Shown piece by piece: positions 26,337-34,587 of a stretch of DNA of 64,000 nucleotides. A program made the position numbers and the translations under genes. The DNA comes from an uncultured Jannaschia sp. Its GTDB lineage: Bacteria > Pseudomonadota > Alphaproteobacteria > Rhodobacterales > Rhodobacteraceae. Each line of letters starts with the position of its first letter. Position 1 is the stretch's first letter. The stretch is taken from positions 2,285,001 to 2,349,000 of the forward strand of contig NZ_CANNEZ010000001.1 in assembly GCF_947503795.1 (NCBI RefSeq). The letters are read 5' to 3'. The notes under the pieces were generated by a model. It saw only the letters and a list, made by a program, of their open reading frames with translations. It did not search any database and had not been told where the DNA came from.

Positions 26337-27152
26337 ATGCGCCGCATCCTGTCCGTCCTCGCCCTGGCCCTGTCGGCCACGGCGACCCCCGTCCTCGCCG
26401 CCCAATGCATCACCAGCCAAGGCCAGTTCGGCAATTACAAGGCGGGCCTCGCGCAGCAGGCAGCCGCGTCCGGCGTGGGCCAGCGCGGGCTGCAAGCTCT
26501 TCAGAACGCGCAGCTTTCGGGCATCACCTGGCGATTCGAGTCGAACCCGGCCAGCCAGTCGGGCGTGGCCCAGGGCAACCCCGCGACCTTCCTCGCGAAG
26601 CGTTCGGGCAGCTCGGCCGAGGCGTTCATCAATCAGGTCCAGCGCAAGATCAACGCCAACCCCAATACCTTCGCCGCCATCGAGCGCAGCTACGGCGTGC
26701 CCGGCTCGATCCTCGCGACGATCTGGGGGCTCGAGACGTCCTGGGGCGGCTATACCGGCCGCACGCCCATCATCGACGGGGCGATCACCCTGGCCTCCTA
26801 CTGCCGCCGCCACCCGCGCTTCGAGAGCCATGCCATCGCGGCGCTGCAACTGGCGGATCGCGGCGTCATCAACTCGGGCACGCAGGGCGGCCCGTCGGGC
26901 GAGCTGGGCCATATGCAGTTCCTCGCCGGGAACTGGGCCCGGTTCGGCGTGGATGCCAATGGCGACGGTCGCGCCGATCCCTATAACGCGGTGGACGCGC
27001 TGGCGTCGGCGGCCAACATGCTGCGCGCGAATGGCTGGCGCGCGGGTCAGCCCTTCGGCCAGGGCACGGCGAATTTCAACGTGCTCTCGGCGTGGAACGA
27101 CAGCGGCAACTACCAGCGCGCCATCGCCTACGCCGCCGAACGGGTGCGGTGA
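26337..27152 (+). CDS. Lytic murein transglycosylase, MltB-like (SLT_2)
   Basis: A 271-residue exported enzyme that cleaves peptidoglycan to 1,6-anhydromuropeptides. A Sec signal peptide (MRRILSVLALALSATATPVLA) precedes the SLT_2 domain. The catalytic glutamate is in IWGLETSWGGYTG, and GELGHMQFLAGNW and the DANGDGRADPYNAVDALAS region are typical of MltB. It lacks the lipobox of MltB, so it is probably soluble in the periplasm. It stands alone. Confidence 0.93.
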   Translation: MRRILSVLALALSATATPVLAAQCITSQGQFGNYKAGLAQQAAASGVGQRGLQALQNAQLSGITWRFESNPASQSGVAQGNPATFLAKRSGSSAEAFINQVQRKINANPNTFAAIERSYGVPGSILATIWGLETSWGGYTGRTPIIDGAITLASYCRRHPRFESHAIAALQLADRGVINSGTQGGPSGELGHMQFLAGNWARFGVDANGDGRADPYNAVDALASAANMLRANGWRAGQPFGQGTANFNVLSAWNDSGNYQRAIAYAAERVR

Positions 27153-27291
27153 ACGGCGACGCCGGTGCTGGTGGCCTGAAGGTGGGTTGCTGGGCGTCGG
27201 TCGCCGAGAACCGGAGACTTTGCGGGGCAACGTCCCGGTGCCATTTGTCTGGTTGATCCGCCACGATTGTCACTTTGTGAAAATCGCGGTG

Positions 27292-27373
27292 TGCGGGCGG
27301 CGGGACTCGAACCCGCACGGGCCAGGCCCCTCAGATTTTAAGTCTGGTGTGTCTACCATTCCACCACGCCCGC
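27292..27373 (-). tRNA. tRNA-Leu (anticodon UAA)
   Basis: The minus strand folds as a class II tRNA with acceptor stem GCGGGCG/CGCCCGC, a long variable arm and T-loop GGTTCGAGTCC. The anticodon loop CTTAAAA gives anticodon TAA, reading UUA and UUG. The 3' CCA is not encoded: the bases after the discriminator A read CAC. Confidence 0.96.
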
Positions 27374-27416
27374 ATGGTCCCGGCCTAGCGGGCGGGCGGG
27401 GGCGTTGGCAAGCGGG

Positions 27417-27971
27417 TCAGAGCTCGATCTCGTCTCCACCCGGCCCCGGTTCCATCGTCAGGAAGTGCCGCTCCGACAGCCATGGGTTCAGCGCGACGGC
27501 CTCGCGGATGGCGTCCTGCCCCTCGCCGATGCGACCCATCGAGATCAGCGTGAGGCCCTTGCCCGCGATCGCCGCAACATGCCGGGGGCTGAGCGCGATG
27601 GCACGGTCGAGATCCGGCAAGGCCGTCGCGAACTCGCCGCGCAGGAAATTCGCGAAGGCACGCTGATTGTAGCCCTCGGCATAGTCCGGGCAGTAGTCCA
27701 CAAGCGCATCGAACGCGATCAGCGCACCGGCGAGATCGAAGGACGCGCGCCGGTCCATGCCCTCGTCGAGAAGGGCTTGCGCCTCGGCATCCGGGGCCTT
27801 CGTCCAGAGCGCCCACATCGCCGCCGAAACAGGGCGGACCGCCATTTCGTTCGGGGCGGCCCGTGCCTCGGCCACGAGCGCGTCCATCGGCGCGCGGATA
27901 TCCGGTGCGGCGGGACATTCGGCCAGGGCCGGGGCCGCGAGGGAGACGAGACAGCAGATCGCGATACGCAT
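27417..27971 (-). CDS. TPR-containing exported protein
   Basis: A 184-residue protein with a signal peptide (MRIAICCLVSLAAPALAE) and a C-terminal tetratricopeptide region: LAGALIAFDALVDYCPDYAE, then ALPDLDRAIALSPRHVAAIA and QDAIREAVALNPWLSE. It is probably a periplasmic binding or scaffold protein of unknown partner. It lies 52 bp downstream of the trypsin-like protease gene on the same strand and may share its transcript. Confidence 0.85.
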   Translation of the reverse strand: MRIAICCLVSLAAPALAECPAAPDIRAPMDALVAEARAAPNEMAVRPVSAAMWALWTKAPDAEAQALLDEGMDRRASFDLAGALIAFDALVDYCPDYAEGYNQRAFANFLRGEFATALPDLDRAIALSPRHVAAIAGKGLTLISMGRIGEGQDAIREAVALNPWLSERHFLTMEPGPGGDEIEL

Positions 27972-28023
27972 GGCCCAACGGTGACGCGTCAGGCGGCTAC
28001 GTCAAGTCATACGGGCGTGAGTG

Positions 28024-28821
28024 TTACTGGTTCGCGGTGTCGACCGGCGTGTCGGGCCGGACGCGCTTGCCGACGGTGGACAAGGCCGGGGTGCGGGCGA
28101 ATTCGCCCACCAGCACGTCGAGTTCGGTCTCCATCACCGCGGCGAGGCTGACGGATTGCCCCTCCCATTCGGCCTTGGCCGAGATCACGGAAATCAGGCG
28201 GATCTCGCCGTCGAACACCGCGAAGACCGGGGCGCCCGAGGCGCCGAAATCGACCGAACAGCTCAGCACGAGGATGTCGTCGTCCCGCGTCAGGATGGTG
28301 CAGGCCTCCTCCCGCGAGGGGGCGTCGGCGCGGTCGCGGGCATAGCTGACGACCTGCACCGTCTGGCCCGCGCGAACGCGAAGCTGGGTGCGGAAGGGCT
28401 TGACGTGGCCGCTGCGGACGGGACGGTCCAGCTCGAGCAGGGCCAGGTCCGAGCCGACGCGACCGAGGCGGTTGGCATCGGCGAAGTCGTATTCGGGGTG
28501 CAGGACGATGCGGCGGATGCCGCGATAAGCCTCGGCCCGCCCGAAGCGCAGCCCGGCCTGGAATTCGATGGTCGAAGGCTCGATCCGCTCGCCCGTCTCC
28601 TTGTCGTACATGCAATGGGCGGCGGTGATGACGACGTCCGAGGTCACGAGCGACGCGGTGCAGAAACCGCGGTCGCCGAGGTTCAGCCGCCCCACCGCCT
28701 CCCAGCCGCGGGTGGCGTCGGCGGTGCTGAGGGTCTCGAGCATCCCGTCTGCCCCGGCAGGCGCAAGCGCGGCGGCCCACAGCGTGACGGCGGCAAGCGC
28801 GGTTCGGATCGTGGTCATCAT
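28024..28821 (-). CDS. Trypsin-like (S1) serine protease, exported
   Basis: The 265-residue protein has a signal peptide (after MMTTIRTALAAVTLWAAALAPAGA) and an S1-fold domain. The triad is visible as histidine in VITAAHCMY, aspartate in SDLALLELD and serine in GASGAPVF. The usual GDSGGP is thus GASGAP, lacking the aspartate that in trypsin pairs with the new N terminus, so zymogen activation should differ. I start at the first of two adjacent ATGs (28821; alternative 28818). The substrate is unknown. Confidence 0.88.
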   Translation of the reverse strand: MMTTIRTALAAVTLWAAALAPAGADGMLETLSTADATRGWEAVGRLNLGDRGFCTASLVTSDVVITAAHCMYDKETGERIEPSTIEFQAGLRFGRAEAYRGIRRIVLHPEYDFADANRLGRVGSDLALLELDRPVRSGHVKPFRTQLRVRAGQTVQVVSYARDRADAPSREEACTILTRDDDILVLSCSVDFGASGAPVFAVFDGEIRLISVISAKAEWEGQSVSLAAVMETELDVLVGEFARTPALSTVGKRVRPDTPVDTANQ

Positions 28822-29081
28822 GGAATGGTCGTCCCCGGAATGTGTCGAGGCCAACCTGGGGGGTGAGTCGGGCATGGCCGGGGCCGCACCGGTCTCGTTT
28901 CGGGACCAATCCGCGACGGAATCGCCTTATTGTGTCGCGGATCAGGCCGTTCGGGGCGGATCGTCCCGTTTCCGCCATGATCTGCGCCGGGTTTTTCCGG
29001 GACCTCGCATATCGGTTGATCCCAGGCACGGGGCGGCCCGGCGAGTGCAACCGCCCGGCCCGATCCGAGCGACCGGGGCGG

Positions 29082-30488
29082 TCAGCGCAGGCGAGGCGGC
29101 GCGGCGGCGGCGCGCGGGGCGCCCGGCTCGTGAGCGGCGATGGCGGGCGGCACCGGCCCGCCCGTGGCCCAGTCGAGCAATTCGACCGTATGCACGACCG
29201 GCACCGAGGCCGCGCCGCCGATCTGCATCATGCAGCCGATATTCCCGGCCGCGATCACGTCGGGCGCCCGCTCCTCCAGCGTCGCGACCTTGCGCCGCTT
29301 CAGCTCGCCCGAGATCTTGGGCTGCATGAGGTTGTAGGTCCCGGCGCTGCCGCAGCAGAGATGCGCGTCGCGCGGCTCGAGCACCGTGAACCCGGCACGT
29401 TTCAGAAGGTCCTTCGGCGCGCCCTTGATCTGCTGGCCGTGCTGCAGTGAGCAGGCCGCGTGATAGGCGACCTGCATCGGCCCCGCCCCCGCATTCTCGG
29501 GCACGCGCCCCGTGGGCACGCCGCCGACGCCGTCGCGGGCGGGGCGCGGCGGTGTCGCGTAGTCGCGATCGGTGCCCATCAATTCCAGCAGCACCTCGGA
29601 CACGTCGCGCGCGATGGCCGAGACCGCGGCGGCCTTGTCGGCGAGAGGGTCGTTGCGGAACATGTGGCCGTAATCCTTCACCGTCGTCCCGCAGCCCGAG
29701 GTGTTGATGACGACGGCGTCCAGCCCTTCGCCCGCCATCTCACGCGACCAGGCCTCTATGTTGCGGGCGGCGAAGGCATGGCTCTCGTCGGTCTTGCCCA
29801 TGTGGTGCGTCAGCGCCCCGCAGCAGCCCATGCCCTCGGGGATCACCACTTCGGCCCCGAGCCGCGTCAGCAGCCGGATGGTCGCGTCGTTGATGTCGGT
29901 GTTCAGCGCCTTTTGCGCACAGCCGGTCATCAGGGCGACGCGCATCTTCCGCTCGGGCACGGCGAAGACCTGCGGATCGTCATTGCGGCTGACCGGCGGG
30001 ATCGTCTTCGGTGCCATCGCCAGCATCGCCTTCAGCCGCGCATCCGGCATCAGGAACGCGAAGGGCTTGCCGATCTTCGCCCCGAGCAGCGCCACGCGAA
30101 ACCGCGTCGGATAGGGCAGGATGCGCGAGAGCGTCCAACGCAGCAGCCGGTCCATCAACGGGCGCTTGTAGGTCTTCTCGATATGCTCGCGGGCGTGGTC
30201 GACCAGATGCATGTAATGCACCCCCGACGGGCAGGTCGTCATGCAGGCCAGGCACGAAAGGCAGCGGTCGATATGCTTGACAGTCTTCGCATCGGCCGGA
30301 CGGTCGTTCTCCAGCATGTCCTTGATGAGGTAGATGCGGCCCCGCGGGCTGTCGAGCTCGTCACCCAGCACCTGGTAGGTTGGACAGGTTGCCGTGCAGA
30401 ACCCGCAATGCACGCAGGTCCGCAGGATCTCGTTGGAGCGTGCCGTGGAGGGATCGGCGAGCTGTTCGGGCGTGAATGTCGTCTGCAT
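29082..30488 (-). CDS. glcF: Glycolate oxidase iron-sulfur subunit
   Basis: The 468-residue subunit carries electrons from the GlcD flavin toward the membrane. Two 4Fe-4S motifs are near the N terminus (CVHCGFCTATCPTY, about residues 25-38, and CLSCLACMTTCPSG). Two CCG-type heterodisulfide-reductase-like domains follow (GMGCCGALTHH and DAHLCCGSAGTYN). A proline- and glycine-rich insertion of about 30 residues between them and an alanine-rich tail make it longer than usual. It is the last gene of glcD-glcE-membrane protein-glcF. Confidence 0.94.
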   Translation of the reverse strand: MQTTFTPEQLADPSTARSNEILRTCVHCGFCTATCPTYQVLGDELDSPRGRIYLIKDMLENDRPADAKTVKHIDRCLSCLACMTTCPSGVHYMHLVDHAREHIEKTYKRPLMDRLLRWTLSRILPYPTRFRVALLGAKIGKPFAFLMPDARLKAMLAMAPKTIPPVSRNDDPQVFAVPERKMRVALMTGCAQKALNTDINDATIRLLTRLGAEVVIPEGMGCCGALTHHMGKTDESHAFAARNIEAWSREMAGEGLDAVVINTSGCGTTVKDYGHMFRNDPLADKAAAVSAIARDVSEVLLELMGTDRDYATPPRPARDGVGGVPTGRVPENAGAGPMQVAYHAACSLQHGQQIKGAPKDLLKRAGFTVLEPRDAHLCCGSAGTYNLMQPKISGELKRRKVATLEERAPDVIAAGNIGCMMQIGGAASVPVVHTVELLDWATGGPVPPAIAAHEPGAPRAAAAPPRLR

Positions 30489-30496
30489 GGAAACCC

Positions 30497-30838
30497 TTAC
30501 GCGGAGAAGAAGGCCAGCGCGCCGACGGCCGCGCCGCCAGCCAGCGCGAGCACGAGATAGATCGCGCGGGACAGGAGGCGGCGCTCGCCCGCGGGAATGC
30601 TGACGAGGTAGATGATCGCGGCGAGCGGTGCGACGGCGAAGGCCGCACCGACGGCGATGCCGGCCTCGCGCGCGATGTCGAAATGGGTGGTGGAGGACAC
30701 GTGCATCGCCGCGCGCACGATCAGCGCCGCGCAAGCCGCAAGCGTCAGGGTGGCGACGATCAGCCCGGCCCTGCGGGGCAGCAGCGTCGGCACCCAGAAC
30801 GCGGCCGCGAAGATGAGGAAGGCCGCCACGTTCACCAT
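30497..30838 (-). CDS. Small membrane protein inserted in the glc operon
   Basis: A 113-residue protein with about four hydrophobic helices, beginning MVNVAAFLIFAAAFWVPTLL and ending VGALAFFSA. The ATG at 30838 has GGAGG upstream at good spacing. It lies between glcE (31 bp) and glcF (8 bp), so it is co-transcribed and may anchor the oxidase or move its substrate; that is inference. I do not recognise a characterised family. Confidence 0.78.
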   Translation of the reverse strand: MVNVAAFLIFAAAFWVPTLLPRRAGLIVATLTLAACAALIVRAAMHVSSTTHFDIAREAGIAVGAAFAVAPLAAIIYLVSIPAGERRLLSRAIYLVLALAGGAAVGALAFFSA

Positions 30839-30869
30839 GGGGGAACCTCCGGTGATGCGACCGGCCGGG

Positions 30870-31961
30870 TCATGCCCGTTCCGTGGCCCGCGCCGAGAAG
30901 AGGCCGCGCGGGTCGAACCGCGCGCGGATGCCCTGTTCCAATGCGGCGAGCGCCGGGGCCTGGTGCGGCGCCGTGGCGGGTCCGGTGACACGGGCGGCGT
31001 GAGCGCCGAGATCGCCCAGCGCGGCGCGCGGGTCCGCGCCCTCGGGCAGGCGCAGCCAGACGAGCCCGCCGCCCCAGTCGAGCAGCACGGCCTCGGCGCC
31101 GGCCCGCGCCACGACATCCGCCGCCCGCGAGCCGCGGACATGGACGCGCCAGACATCGCCCGCGCCCGCGACCGGCTCGGCATCCCGAATGCGACGCCAG
31201 AGCTCGGTGGAGGCGTCGCCCTCGATCCGCTCGGTGGCACCGAACGGTGCCAGCACCCCGGCCAGCCGCCCTGCACGGTAATCGACCGACCCCGCCAGCC
31301 CTTCCAGCCGCAGGACCGTCGCGCCGGCCTGTGGGTCATGCGCGGCGGCGGAGACCTCGAAGGGCGAGGACAGCGCGGCGGCCATCGCGGTGACGGCGCG
31401 GGCCACGTCCAGCCCATCCAGCCGCAACGTCGCCTGCGTGGCGGCGGCGGGCAGGACCTTGAAGCTGACCTCGGTGAGGATGCCCAGCGACCCGCGCGAC
31501 CCCGCCAGGAGCTTCACGAGGTCGTAGCCGGTCACGTTCTTCATCACCCGGCCGCCGTTCTTGACCACGCGCCCCTCGCCATCGACGAAGCGCACGCCGA
31601 TCAGGCTGTCGCGACAAGCGCCCGCCTGGACGCGGCGCGGCCCCGAGACGTTCATCGCGACCGCGCCGCCGATGGTGGGCGTGCCGGACGTGCCCAGAAG
31701 CGGGCGGTGATCCATCGGCTCGAAGGGCAGACGCTGGCCCTCGGCGGCGAGCGCGGCCTCGACCTCGGTCATCGGGGTGCCCGCACGCGCAACGAGCGTC
31801 AGGGCGCCCGGCTCGTAGAGGGTGATGCCCGACAGACCCGCGGTCGTCAGCGCCTCGCCCGCGGCGGGCGCATGGCGCGTGCCGCCGCCCCGGATCGACA
31901 GCGGCGCGTTGGCGCCGCGCACAATCTCGGCGAGGTGATCTTCGGTTTCGGGTGTCAGCAC
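30870..31961 (-). CDS. glcE: Glycolate oxidase FAD-binding subunit
   Basis: The 363-residue protein has the FAD-binding type 4 fold: SIRGGGTRHA early, TSGTPTIGGAVAMNVSGPRR in the middle and a C-terminal linker domain. GlcE works with GlcD and GlcF to oxidise glycolate to glyoxylate. I start at the GTG at 31961, which follows a GAGGAAGGA ribosome site that overlaps a copy of the dispersed repeat. About 70 bp with two hairpins separate it from glcD upstream. Confidence 0.9.
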   Translation of the reverse strand: MLTPETEDHLAEIVRGANAPLSIRGGGTRHAPAAGEALTTAGLSGITLYEPGALTLVARAGTPMTEVEAALAAEGQRLPFEPMDHRPLLGTSGTPTIGGAVAMNVSGPRRVQAGACRDSLIGVRFVDGEGRVVKNGGRVMKNVTGYDLVKLLAGSRGSLGILTEVSFKVLPAAATQATLRLDGLDVARAVTAMAAALSSPFEVSAAAHDPQAGATVLRLEGLAGSVDYRAGRLAGVLAPFGATERIEGDASTELWRRIRDAEPVAGAGDVWRVHVRGSRAADVVARAGAEAVLLDWGGGLVWLRLPEGADPRAALGDLGAHAARVTGPATAPHQAPALAALEQGIRARFDPRGLFSARATERA

Positions 31962-31972
31962 GTCCGGTCCTT

Positions 31973-32024
31973 CCTCTGGCCCCAAATACCTCCGCCGGAG
32001 GCAAGAATATTCGGCGAATATTCT
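31973..32024. repeat. Dispersed repeat copy C with two hairpins, between glcD and glcE
   Basis: The 20-bp core CCTCTGGCCCCAAATACCTC (31973-31992) matches copies A and B near 16 kb. It is followed by CCTCC/GGAGG and by AGAATATTCG/CGAATATTCT (32004-32024), both able to fold in the glc transcript. The complement of the core supplies part of the glcE ribosome site. Confidence 0.7.
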
Positions 32025-32029
32025 TTCGC

Positions 32030-33460
32030 TCAGCCCCGCCGGTCCGCCGTGACGGCGAGCGGGAACACCTTGGCCGGGTTCAGCAGCCATTTCGGGTCGA
32101 ACACGTCCTTGACGCGAAGCTGGGCCTCCATGTCGTCGGGCGTGAACTGGTGGTTCATCAGGTCGCGCTTCTCGATCCCGACCCCGTGCTCGCCCGTCAG
32201 GCATCCGCCGACCTCGACGCAGAGCTTGAGGATTTCGGCGCCCATCTCTTCGCAGATCTCCAGATCGCCCGGCTTGTTGGCGTCGTACATGATCAAGGGG
32301 TGCATGTTGCCGTCGCCCGCGTGGAAGACGTTGCCGACGCGCAGCCCGTACCTCTCGGAAAGCGCCGTGATCCCGGCCAGGACGCGGGGCAGCTCGGAGA
32401 CGGGGATCGTGCCGTCGAGGCACATGTAGTCGCTGATGCGGCCCGTCGCCCCGAAGGCCGATTTGCGGCCCAGCCAGATCTTCGCGGCCTCGTCGGAGGA
32501 TTGCGACTGGCGCAGCTCGACCGGGTCGTGGCGGCGCGCGATCTCCTCGATCAGGGCAAGCTGTTCGTCGATCTCGGCCTCGGAGCCCTCGACCTCGACG
32601 ATCAGGAGCGCTTCGCAATCGGGATAGCCTGCATGGGCGTAATCCTCCACGATGCGAATGATGATGCGGTCCATGAACTCGATCGCCACCGGCAGGACGC
32701 CGGCCTTGATTATGTCCGCCACGCAAGCCCCTGCGACTTCGAGGCTGTCGAAGCCGATCAGCACCGGGCGCGCGCCTTCGGGCTTGGGCAGGATGCGGAG
32801 CGTGGCCTCGGTGACGACGCCGAGCTGCCCTTCGGAGCCGCAGATCACGCCCAGAAGATCGAGCCCCGCGCTGTCCATATGCGCGCCGCCGATCTCGACC
32901 ACGGTGCCGTCCATCTGCACCAGCGTCACGCCCAACAGGTTGTTCGTCGTAACGCCGTATTTGAGGCAATGCGCGCCGCCGGAATTCATCCCGATATTGC
33001 CCGCGATGGCACAGGCCAGTTGCGAGGACGGATCGGGGGCGTAGAAGAACCCGTCCGCCTCGACGGCGCCGGTGACGCTGAGATTGGTGCGCCCGGTCTG
33101 GAGGCGGATGATGCGGTCGTCGTAATCGACCTCGAGCACGTCCGTCAGGCGCGCGACCCCGAGGATCAGGCAATCCGCGGTCGGCAGCGCGCCTCCGGCG
33201 AGTGACGTGCCCGACCCGCGCGGCACCACCGGCACCTCGAGCGCGTGGCAGATGCGCAGCACGTCCGACACCTCCTGCGTCGAGCGCGGCAGAACGGCGG
33301 CCAGCGGCGGGCACTTGTAGGCGGTCAGCGCGTCGCATTCATAGGCGCGGGTTTCAGCCTCGTCGCTGATGACTGCGTCGGCGGGCAGCACCTCGAGCAG
33401 CCGGGCGACGAGCTCGGCCTTCTTGGCCAGCGCGAAGGGTTCGATCGGGGGCATTTCCAT
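32030..33460 (-). CDS. glcD: Glycolate oxidase FAD-linked catalytic subunit
   Basis: The 476-residue flavoprotein oxidises glycolate (and often D-lactate). FAD motifs are VVPRGSGTSLAGGALP and the MNSGGAHCLKYG loop. The C-terminal FAD-oxidase domain contains GNVFHAGDGNMHPLI and GGCLTGEHGVGIEK. I choose the ATG at 33460, which has GAGGA 9 bp upstream; the in-frame ATG at 33496 lies inside a palindromic operator. It is the first gene of the operon and probably repressed or activated from that palindrome. Confidence 0.94.
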   Translation of the reverse strand: MEMPPIEPFALAKKAELVARLLEVLPADAVISDEAETRAYECDALTAYKCPPLAAVLPRSTQEVSDVLRICHALEVPVVPRGSGTSLAGGALPTADCLILGVARLTDVLEVDYDDRIIRLQTGRTNLSVTGAVEADGFFYAPDPSSQLACAIAGNIGMNSGGAHCLKYGVTTNNLLGVTLVQMDGTVVEIGGAHMDSAGLDLLGVICGSEGQLGVVTEATLRILPKPEGARPVLIGFDSLEVAGACVADIIKAGVLPVAIEFMDRIIIRIVEDYAHAGYPDCEALLIVEVEGSEAEIDEQLALIEEIARRHDPVELRQSQSSDEAAKIWLGRKSAFGATGRISDYMCLDGTIPVSELPRVLAGITALSERYGLRVGNVFHAGDGNMHPLIMYDANKPGDLEICEEMGAEILKLCVEVGGCLTGEHGVGIEKRDLMNHQFTPDDMEAQLRVKDVFDPKWLLNPAKVFPLAVTADRRG

Positions 33461-33481
33461 GGGATCGGTCCTCGCTGCGGC

Positions 33482-33506
33482 AATTGGTAAGATCATATTA
33501 CCAATT
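33482..33506. promoter_or_regulatory. Perfect palindromic operator upstream of glcD
   Basis: AATTGGTAA and TTACCAATT are perfect 9-bp arms around a 7-bp centre. The GGT/ACC half-sites resemble those of GntR/FadR-family regulators of organic acid genes, although the spacing is wider than in the classical sites. It lies 22 bp before the glcD start and 42 bp before the divergent DUF599 gene. The regulator itself is not in the window. Confidence 0.7.
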
Positions 33507-33548
33507 TCCAGGAAGGCAAGCGCCGTCTCGTGGTGCTAGGGCTTCGGC

Positions 33549-34229
33549 ATGACGCTCTCACTTCTCACCGATCTCGCGCCTGCCGACCTTGCTGCCCTCG
33601 CGGCCCTGTTGGTCGCATGGTTCGGTTGCGGCTGGTTGATCGAACGGTCGGACCGCTCGGTGACGCAGCTCATGAGCCGCTACCGCCGCGACTGGATGGT
33701 CGAGATGATCACCCGCCAGCCGCGCATCTTCGACGCGGCGATCCTCGGGAGCCTTCGGCAGGGGACGACCTTCCTTGCCTCGGGCGCCATGATCGCGGTC
33801 GGCGGCGTGCTGGCGCTGGCCGGCAATGCCGAGCGGCTGGACAGCATCGTGATGGATGTCGGCGTCGTGGGCCAGCCGGTGCTGCTCTGGCAGGCGAAAC
33901 TGACGCTGGTGGCGCTGATCCTCGTCCACGCGGTGTTCAAGTTCGTCTGGTCGAACCGGCTTTTCGGATATTGCGCGGTGGTGATGGCGTCGGTCCCGAA
34001 CGACGTGGACCACCCCGAGGCCCGCCCGCGCGCCGATCAGGCCGCCGAGTTGAACATCCGTGCCGCGCTCAACTTTAATCGCGGCCTGCGCTCGATCTAT
34101 TTCGCCTTTGCCGCCCTCGCCTGGGTCGCCGGGCCCTGGGCCCTGATGATCGGGACAGCCGCGATCTGCTGGACGGTCCTGTCACGGGAATTTGCATCGA
34201 CCTCGCGGGTCGTCCTGATGGAGGATTGA
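33549..34229 (+). CDS. DUF599 family membrane protein
   Basis: A 226-residue inner-membrane protein with four predicted helices: about residues 12-30, 72-92, 115-135 and 185-215. It has the conserved cytoplasmic segment RYRRDWMVEMITRQPRIFDA and the late AALNFNRGLRSIYFAFAAL that identify DUF599. The function is unknown. It diverges from glcD, and the next gene starts 4 bp after its stop, so those two form a unit. Confidence 0.88.
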   Translation: MTLSLLTDLAPADLAALAALLVAWFGCGWLIERSDRSVTQLMSRYRRDWMVEMITRQPRIFDAAILGSLRQGTTFLASGAMIAVGGVLALAGNAERLDSIVMDVGVVGQPVLLWQAKLTLVALILVHAVFKFVWSNRLFGYCAVVMASVPNDVDHPEARPRADQAAELNIRAALNFNRGLRSIYFAFAALAWVAGPWALMIGTAAICWTVLSREFASTSRVVLMED

Positions 34230-34233
34230 TCCC

Positions 34234-34578
34234 ATGCGTATCCTTCTGCCCCTCGCCCTTCTCGCCGGACCCGCCCTGGCCGACCTCCCCGTCGTCGAGG
34301 CGGTCGAGTTGCGCCCCGGTGGCGACGGCTGGACCTTCGACGTCACCGTCAGTCACGCCGATACCGGATGGGAGCATTATGCAGACGGATGGGAGGTTCT
34401 GGGCCCCGACGGCATGCGGCTCGGCTACCGCGAGCTTCTGCATCCCCATGTGACAGAACAGCCCTTCACCCGATCGCTTCGCGGCGTCGAGGTGCCCGAG
34501 GGCGTCGGGACCGTCACCGTGCGCGCCCACGACAATGTCCACGGCTGGGGAGAGGCGGTCGAGGTCACGCTGCCCTGA
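34234..34578 (+). CDS. Exported hypothetical protein
   Basis: A 114-residue protein with a signal peptide (MRILLPLALLAGPALA) and a small beta-rich body containing DVTVSHADTGWEHYADGWEV and VTVRAHDNVHGWGEAVEVTL. No catalytic residue pattern is evident. It probably folds as an Ig-like periplasmic domain, judging by the alternating strand pattern. It follows the DUF599 gene by 4 bp and is presumably co-translated with it. Confidence 0.78.
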   Translation: MRILLPLALLAGPALADLPVVEAVELRPGGDGWTFDVTVSHADTGWEHYADGWEVLGPDGMRLGYRELLHPHVTEQPFTRSLRGVEVPEGVGTVTVRAHDNVHGWGEAVEVTLP

Positions 34579-34587
34579 GGGGCGCCG

